A stretch of DNA of 64,000 nt from assembly GCF_008831285.2 (NCBI RefSeq), contig NC_045141.1, forward strand, positions 7,615,353 to 7,679,352. The letters are read 5' to 3'. A model generated the notes under the pieces. It did no database searches. It saw nothing but the letters and a program-made list of their open reading frames with translations, and was not told the DNA's origin. Source of the DNA: Nymphaea colorata. Lineage: Eukaryota > Streptophyta > Magnoliopsida > Nymphaeales > Nymphaeaceae. Shown here one piece after another: positions 58,965 through 64,000 of the stretch. The position numbers and the translations under genes are program-made. The number at the start of each line of letters is the position of its first letter. Position 1 is the first letter of the stretch.

Positions 58965-59470
58965 GCCTGAGCGAGAGCCAGTGAACGAGGGAGAGAGAGA
59001 GAGAGAGAGAGAGAGACCAAGGAAATGGTCTGGATTTGCGGATCTTCGCACTACTACCGCTCCAACCGAACAGGATTTCTCGGCGGGAGGGGAGGAACAA
59101 GACGGTCGGAGGCAGCAACTCGAGAGGATCGCTCGTGGAGAGAAAATTGAACCAGGTAGGGATTTAGGGAACGGAAGGGGGCTTCTGGCTTTAGAACCAT
59201 CTAGAATCCACAACTCGCTTTGTTTTTTGAAAATTATCGTCGGAGAGCTTCTCTTATCGATCTAGCTTCTCAGATTCTGATTTCAGAGCCCTCTGACCGC
59301 AGAAACAGCTTATTTCTATTCTGCGGTCTCGCACAACGATATTTCCTTATCAGCGCCTCAAATGATTTATCAACCGCCGGCCAACATTTTACGAAATCAC
59401 CGAAAAGTGTTCCATGTGCGCTCCCGGATTCTTGAAATTCAGATTGAAGAACTAGAAATTTCATTTAAGC
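58965..59470. promoter_or_regulatory. Possible transcript leader/promoter with (GA)n tract
   Basis: (GA)n at 58,989-59,014 is CT-rich when read on the minus strand, like many plant 5' UTRs. It is followed by GC-richer DNA than the surroundings (59,020-59,210). On the + strand ACCAG|GTAGGGATT at 59,157 could be a splice donor. An (AT)n-rich stretch at 59,508-59,560 lies beyond it. No coding exon on either strand can be attached, so this is a weak candidate. Confidence 0.25.
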
Positions 59471-62320
59471 TTGTCTGGGGCCGGTAGGGGACCATGTAAA
59501 AAGTAAATATATATATAAATATAAATATATATAAATATATATATATATATATGTATATATTTAATAATCTTATAAGGTTACAAATTTTAGTTTAATCTAT
59601 AAAAAAATTTTAAAAAAATAATTGTTTTGAAACTATAAATCGGCCTTTGTAACAAAAAAATTCTTACTTGCATTAATGACAACGATGGATAATCGCCAAG
59701 TTAGTTCTTTCATATTGAACAGGAATAGTTATCGAACATCTAAAAGGATAGTCGCCAAATTAGATCCTCCGTGTTGAGCAGGAAAAGTTATTGAGCTTTT
59801 AAAATGTCAAGAAAGGCAAGGATTTTGAAATGAACTTGGAAAAATGTCTAGTGTGGTAGGAGTCCGCATGGTTATGGGGAGTGAGTAATGGTGTCCCAAT
59901 AATCATCTCATGGATCATTTAAATGTCTTTGGGAAGCAGTGCAACACGTGTATTACTTGTTGGCCTTTAACCAGTCCCATGACGTTGACGTCTGGATTGT
60001 GGCTTCATCAGATCGTTCCAAAATCAAGTATTTCTAACATGTCATATATAAATAAATCTTAGCATATGATAACACATTACATTATATACTTTGTGAACTG
60101 TTTTCTCTTTCTCGTAAGGTGGCACATCACATAATAAAATGATAACGAGAGAGATGCGTCTAGAAACGGGCATCGAGCGGGGTTTGGACAGCAGAACAAG
60201 CTCATGGGCGGAAGGAAGCCAGTCGGGCCACGCCCACCAGGCCCAACCCATCAAAATTGTGGTGAGCAGAGCAGGGTTCGAGCAGGTCAACCGGCCAATG
60301 GGACTTACACCGGCTGTGGGAAGGATGAGGGCGAGGGTTTTACTCTCACTTCATTTCTTCTTCCGAGCTTTGTTGTTGCTTCACCTGTGTGGTTGTCACC
60401 ATCGCTGGGAGCTAAGTCCCGATGGGCCCGTCGGGGAGGCGCTGGCTGTATTATTTCACCCGTCTTTTCCCTCCTCCCTCCTAGTTATACCAAACCAAGG
60501 ACGCCGCCACTGCAGTATCCGCCAATGGGCCCCCGTGAAGGACTGGCAGGCCCGCCCGCAGCACCCCTGATTTGGTATAGGTGGGAGTCGATGGAGCATC
60601 TCAGATCAGGGAGTGTGAAAATGTTTAGAAAAATAAACAAGCATGACTCAAATTAACAAAATAAATGTCAGAATCGTGGTTCAGTATATATATATATATA
60701 TAGTCACAAGCAAAGCCCTAGTGCTTTGTGGGCTTTGCTCCTCAAGTTGGGGGCTTTACTATACCAAAATTAGATGCCATTATCCATACAAAAAATTGTC
60801 AGAATATCAAATCATCTGCCAATCTCGAAGATCCATGGGTTCATTATGGATCCAACAATAGAAAGATTGAACTCTTCAGTTTTAAAGAGAATATTTTAAT
60901 TTTAGATCTTGCTTGCATACTGCATAGCCTACGTAGACCGCTACTCCCCAAGCGCCTAGAACCTGATTGTGTTGCACCCCACTTTCACTACCACTTCCCG
61001 GAAAAGAAGTTGTTTGATCTAAAGCCATTGCAACGTCAATCCCTTATCCATCAACAAAATGGAATGGTTCTTCATATCACTCTGATAGTGGTTATTTCAG
61101 GACATCATCATCATGATGGAAGGAGAAATTGGAATTGTGGGCAGAAGCTGCCAGACCGTTATGTGAGGTGGTCAAGTGATGACCCACATGTTCATTGTTA
61201 TTTCAATTCTCTTGGCCAGGTACGAGGCAGATTATGAAGCTTGGTATCCAATAGAGCAATCAGGTACTCCCGGGCATGGCAAGTGTTGAGTCTGGACTTT
61301 CTTTAACTAAAAGTTCTCAATCTTAAGCCCATGGGCAGTTTTTTGCTTTTGTAAATGCCTTTCATGTGGCTCTATAAACAGTACAACCTTCTTTTATGTT
61401 GTTTGTAGAAAAATTCGTCTTTTTATATTTCATCAATAGCAATTGATATTTTTCATCACAATTGCAGTCTATGATAAAAAAAAAAAAATTGGTAGCAATA
61501 GCATGACTGTTGAGAGACATATGCACATATTAATAATAACAATAATAATCACATAACTTAACATATAAGAAACTTTAAATGCGTTAAACATGAACAAAAT
61601 AGAAGGGGTGAGTTGAATTATAAAAGATTCAAATGCCATATGGTATCTAGGCAACTAAAATGCCATGTAAAGAAAGAGTCATTTGATACAGAAGGCATCC
61701 ATGTTTGATCAAAATCATGTTCCCACATGAAAAGGACATGATAAATAAATCAAATTATTGAAGCCAGGTTAACTATCTACACAATCACTTTGTTTATGGT
61801 GAAGCAACATATCAAAAAATCTCCGATTTCACCATGGTATTTAAGGAAAAAGTGAAAACTATTGACGCTTTCTATAACGAAAACATAGCAAGATGAAGAT
61901 CCGTTAACAATTATAGATGTTAATTTAAAGCTTTCTCTCCTCACCTTATTAGCTGCTGCATTAGAAGTATGTCTTCCATGTTTCTATTTCTTCAATTTGG
62001 ACCTCAATTTTCACTCAACTTCCTACCAAGTTCTTCCAATGAGTTGAAAAGCTATGTGCAGCATTTCTATGAAGTGATAGCAGTGATGACAGAAAAACTC
62101 ATTTAGTAAAATAGGACCAAATGTGTCACCCTAAATGCAATGCAAAAGTAGAGTTGGATTAAGAAAACTTAACGATAGCAACATAGCCTACCTAGCATAT
62201 TTGGCACGCAAAGCTCTCAGCTCTAACAACATGTGGTTCTGTTGTGTTAGAAGGAAATATCTCCAAGGATGTAGCATGTGGAGTCCAAGTGTACCTTCAA
62301 ATAGTTTTGTGCTTTGAATG
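59471..62320. other. Intergenic DNA with a GC-rich patch; two long but unrecognised open frames
   Basis: A patch at 60,140-60,560 is much richer in G and C than its flanks and has several TGGGCC/GGCCCA motifs, which occur in promoters of plant housekeeping genes. Open frames of 143-150 codons overlap it in two frames. A 169-codon + frame at 60,728-61,237 ends before a possible splice donor (CCAG|GTACGA, about 61,218). None has a domain that I know. Confidence 0.35.
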
Positions 62321-62329
62321 ATTATAAAT

Positions 62330-63750
62330 AAGGCTTGGAGGCTGATAAAGGACTAGGTATCTTGGAAACTTAAGGATGGCAAGAGTGCCAAATTATGGGT
62401 GGACAATTTGCTGAGGAGGTGTATAACTAAGTCAATTGGGGTCGACCATTCATTGTCTGTTGTTGTTAATGGTACTGCCACCATTAGCGATGTATGTTTT
62501 GAAGCCAATCCAGATCTACTGTCTTTTTATTAGCAGCAGTTATCCTAAGATTGGCAATGTTACTCTTGTTGACGATCAGCAAGATGCTCTCATATGGATT
62601 TTCAAGAGAACAAAGCAATATGTAGAAGAGAAATATGGGAAAGAATCTGTAGTTGGAGGGAGATTGAAATTTGGAGAAGTTTTGTCTGGCTTAGTAATGC
62701 CTTCCTTAGGGCATGTTGGGTTGTCTACATAGGTTGTGAAGGAAAAATGCTTATTGATGGTAGATTAAAAAAAATTGGTTTTCAACTAGCATCTTAGTGC
62801 TACAGAGTCTTTTCTTTAGTTGCAAAAGGATAATATGCTTTTTGAGATTTTGTTGCTAACATGTTTAACCAGCCTCCTTTGAAAGCCTAATCCATCAAGA
62901 ATAGTCCCATTTGATGGTGCAAAAGGAAATTTCGAAGGAAGCCTTGGAAGGTTATATGGCATATTACTTTTACATGATTATCTGGTATGTTTGGTGCTTA
63001 AGAAATGAAGAAAAACACTCAATTGCCTTTCAATATGACAATTTTTGCTCCAAGCTATGGAACTATTGCCAAAACAATATTTGAAGATTAGTTGGGATCT
63101 GGCATCTTAAAAATGGTTGGAAGTTTGTTTACGATGTGGCATTATCTCAAAGGATTGGGATTATAGTTTTGGCTAAAAGTTTGTTTACGGCGTAGCATTA
63201 TCTCAAAGGATCCACTACAGTATTAAAATGGCCTCGTGGAATGGGGAAGGCCTCAATTGAGTTGGAGGGCTGATTAGGTCTGTCAATGGTGATTTTCTTT
63301 ATGGAATTTGTTGTTGGTCTAGAAATGGCAGAATTCCTTGGTGCTAGATAGATGTTTAAGTAGGCTATCGGACTACGTTGATCATCTTGTAGTTCAATTA
63401 AACAAAAAAATGTTGGAAAGATCATCTCAAGAAGATTATTCAAGGTTCTGTGGAAGGTGCCAGTAACTTGTCACATGTCCAACTTCTTAGGCATAGGATC
63501 ATTTTGAAGAGAGCTGATCCTTTAGTGGATGCCTGAAGCATGTTGCTGCTATGTTCTAGTGAAATGAGATTCAAGGAATATGAGAGGAGATGGTCTATCT
63601 AGAACCCCACTCATTTTGGTAAATCTGTCATCTTGTTGAACATTTTGATTCTTTTCCTGTATATAATCCATTTTGTTGCTAATAATGTAGAGGGTCTTGA
63701 CCTCTCTAGGTTTTCACTAGAACAATCCCAGTTCTCTCTTGCCAATGTCC
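62330..63750 (+). pseudogene. Probable non-LTR (LINE) retrotransposon 3' remnant
   Basis: WKLKDGKSAKLWVDNL at about 62,361-62,408 resembles the region downstream of LINE reverse transcriptase (W-x-x-G-x-G-x-x-x-x-W). Frames at 62,600-62,800 (IWRSFVWLSNAFLRACWVVY, then KMLIDGRLKKIGFQLAS) resemble the zf-RVT region. ELEGLIRSVNGDFLYGICCWSRNG at about 63,257-63,330 resembles a LINE-type RNase H start. Stops and shifts separate the pieces. The evidence is by pattern and the reverse transcriptase core itself is not seen. Confidence 0.45.
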
Positions 63751-64000
63751 TCAATAAAAAGTAAATACCTAATTAAACAAGGAAATTTGAATTAAATTAA
63801 TTATGACTTCTTTTGTAATAAATCTTCAAGATTTTGTTTTTGGAAAATTTCATTATACACCATGCATCAAAGTTTTAAAACATAACTGATTTATGTCAAA
63901 TTAAGTAGATTTACTAGGGAAAAGTCAACTTATTGCATGCAAACACAAAACACTTCTTCGTTCAATGTACAAATGAACCTAATGTGCTACACAAAATGTG
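63751..64000. other. AT-rich window edge, nothing recognised
   Basis: No open frame or repeat of note. Confidence 0.4.

Noticed and set aside
1-64000. CRISPR arrays, bacterial operons or rRNA genes
   Set aside because: The window is plant nuclear DNA; no spaced palindromic repeat array or rRNA sequence was seen.

Overview
The window looks like nuclear DNA of a flowering plant. It carries a spliced gene with plant-type introns (ELP4), a MUSTANG-type domesticated Mutator transposase, Ty1/copia and Ty3/gypsy chromovirus retrotransposons, hAT elements, a Tourist-like MITE and many long (AT)n tracts. Gene density is very low, most retroelements are old and full of stops, and the species cannot be told from the sequence alone.

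Left part (1-12.9 kb). A purine-rich stretch and GAGTCGAG-type repeats are followed by a decayed hAT-type element (about 1788-2626). Then comes a Ty3/gypsy remnant (about 4230-9721) that is split by a 3.7-kb hAT element with a broken transposase (4529-8241). Its 3' LTR is interrupted by a 1.1-kb non-autonomous relative of that hAT (9722-10841).

Middle (12,984-29,023, + strand). ELP4, subunit 4 of Elongator, is reconstructed here as eight exons and 362 codons. Intron 1 looks like a U12-type (AT-) intron. Intron 3 is about 10.6 kb and holds a nest of transposons. A minus-strand LTR element is cut by a complete but dead gypsy element (16,830-21,638, target duplication CTCAG), which itself holds a hAT relic (19,621-20,055). 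A further hAT copy (22,466-23,617, perfect 8-bp duplication CCGTGGCC) sits in the LTR of the outer element. Intron 7 holds a Tourist-like MITE.

Right of ELP4 (31.2-43.5 kb). Two copia elements lie 228 bp apart in opposite orientations: a minus-strand deletion derivative (31,200-35,165, duplication ATATT) and a plus-strand 8-kb element (35,394-43,467). AT-rich relic DNA with a copia fragment follows (46.2-47.6 kb).

Far right. An intact 590-codon MUSTANG-like gene lies on the minus strand (49,155-50,927). A second copy of the 1.8-kb hAT-type element lies in inverted orientation at 52,768-54,031. Beyond it are mostly unrecognised intergenic DNA, a hairpin repeat at 56.2 kb, a (GA)n-containing possible transcript leader at 59 kb, and a probable LINE remnant near the right end. 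Only ELP4 and the MUSTANG-like gene look like functional host genes.
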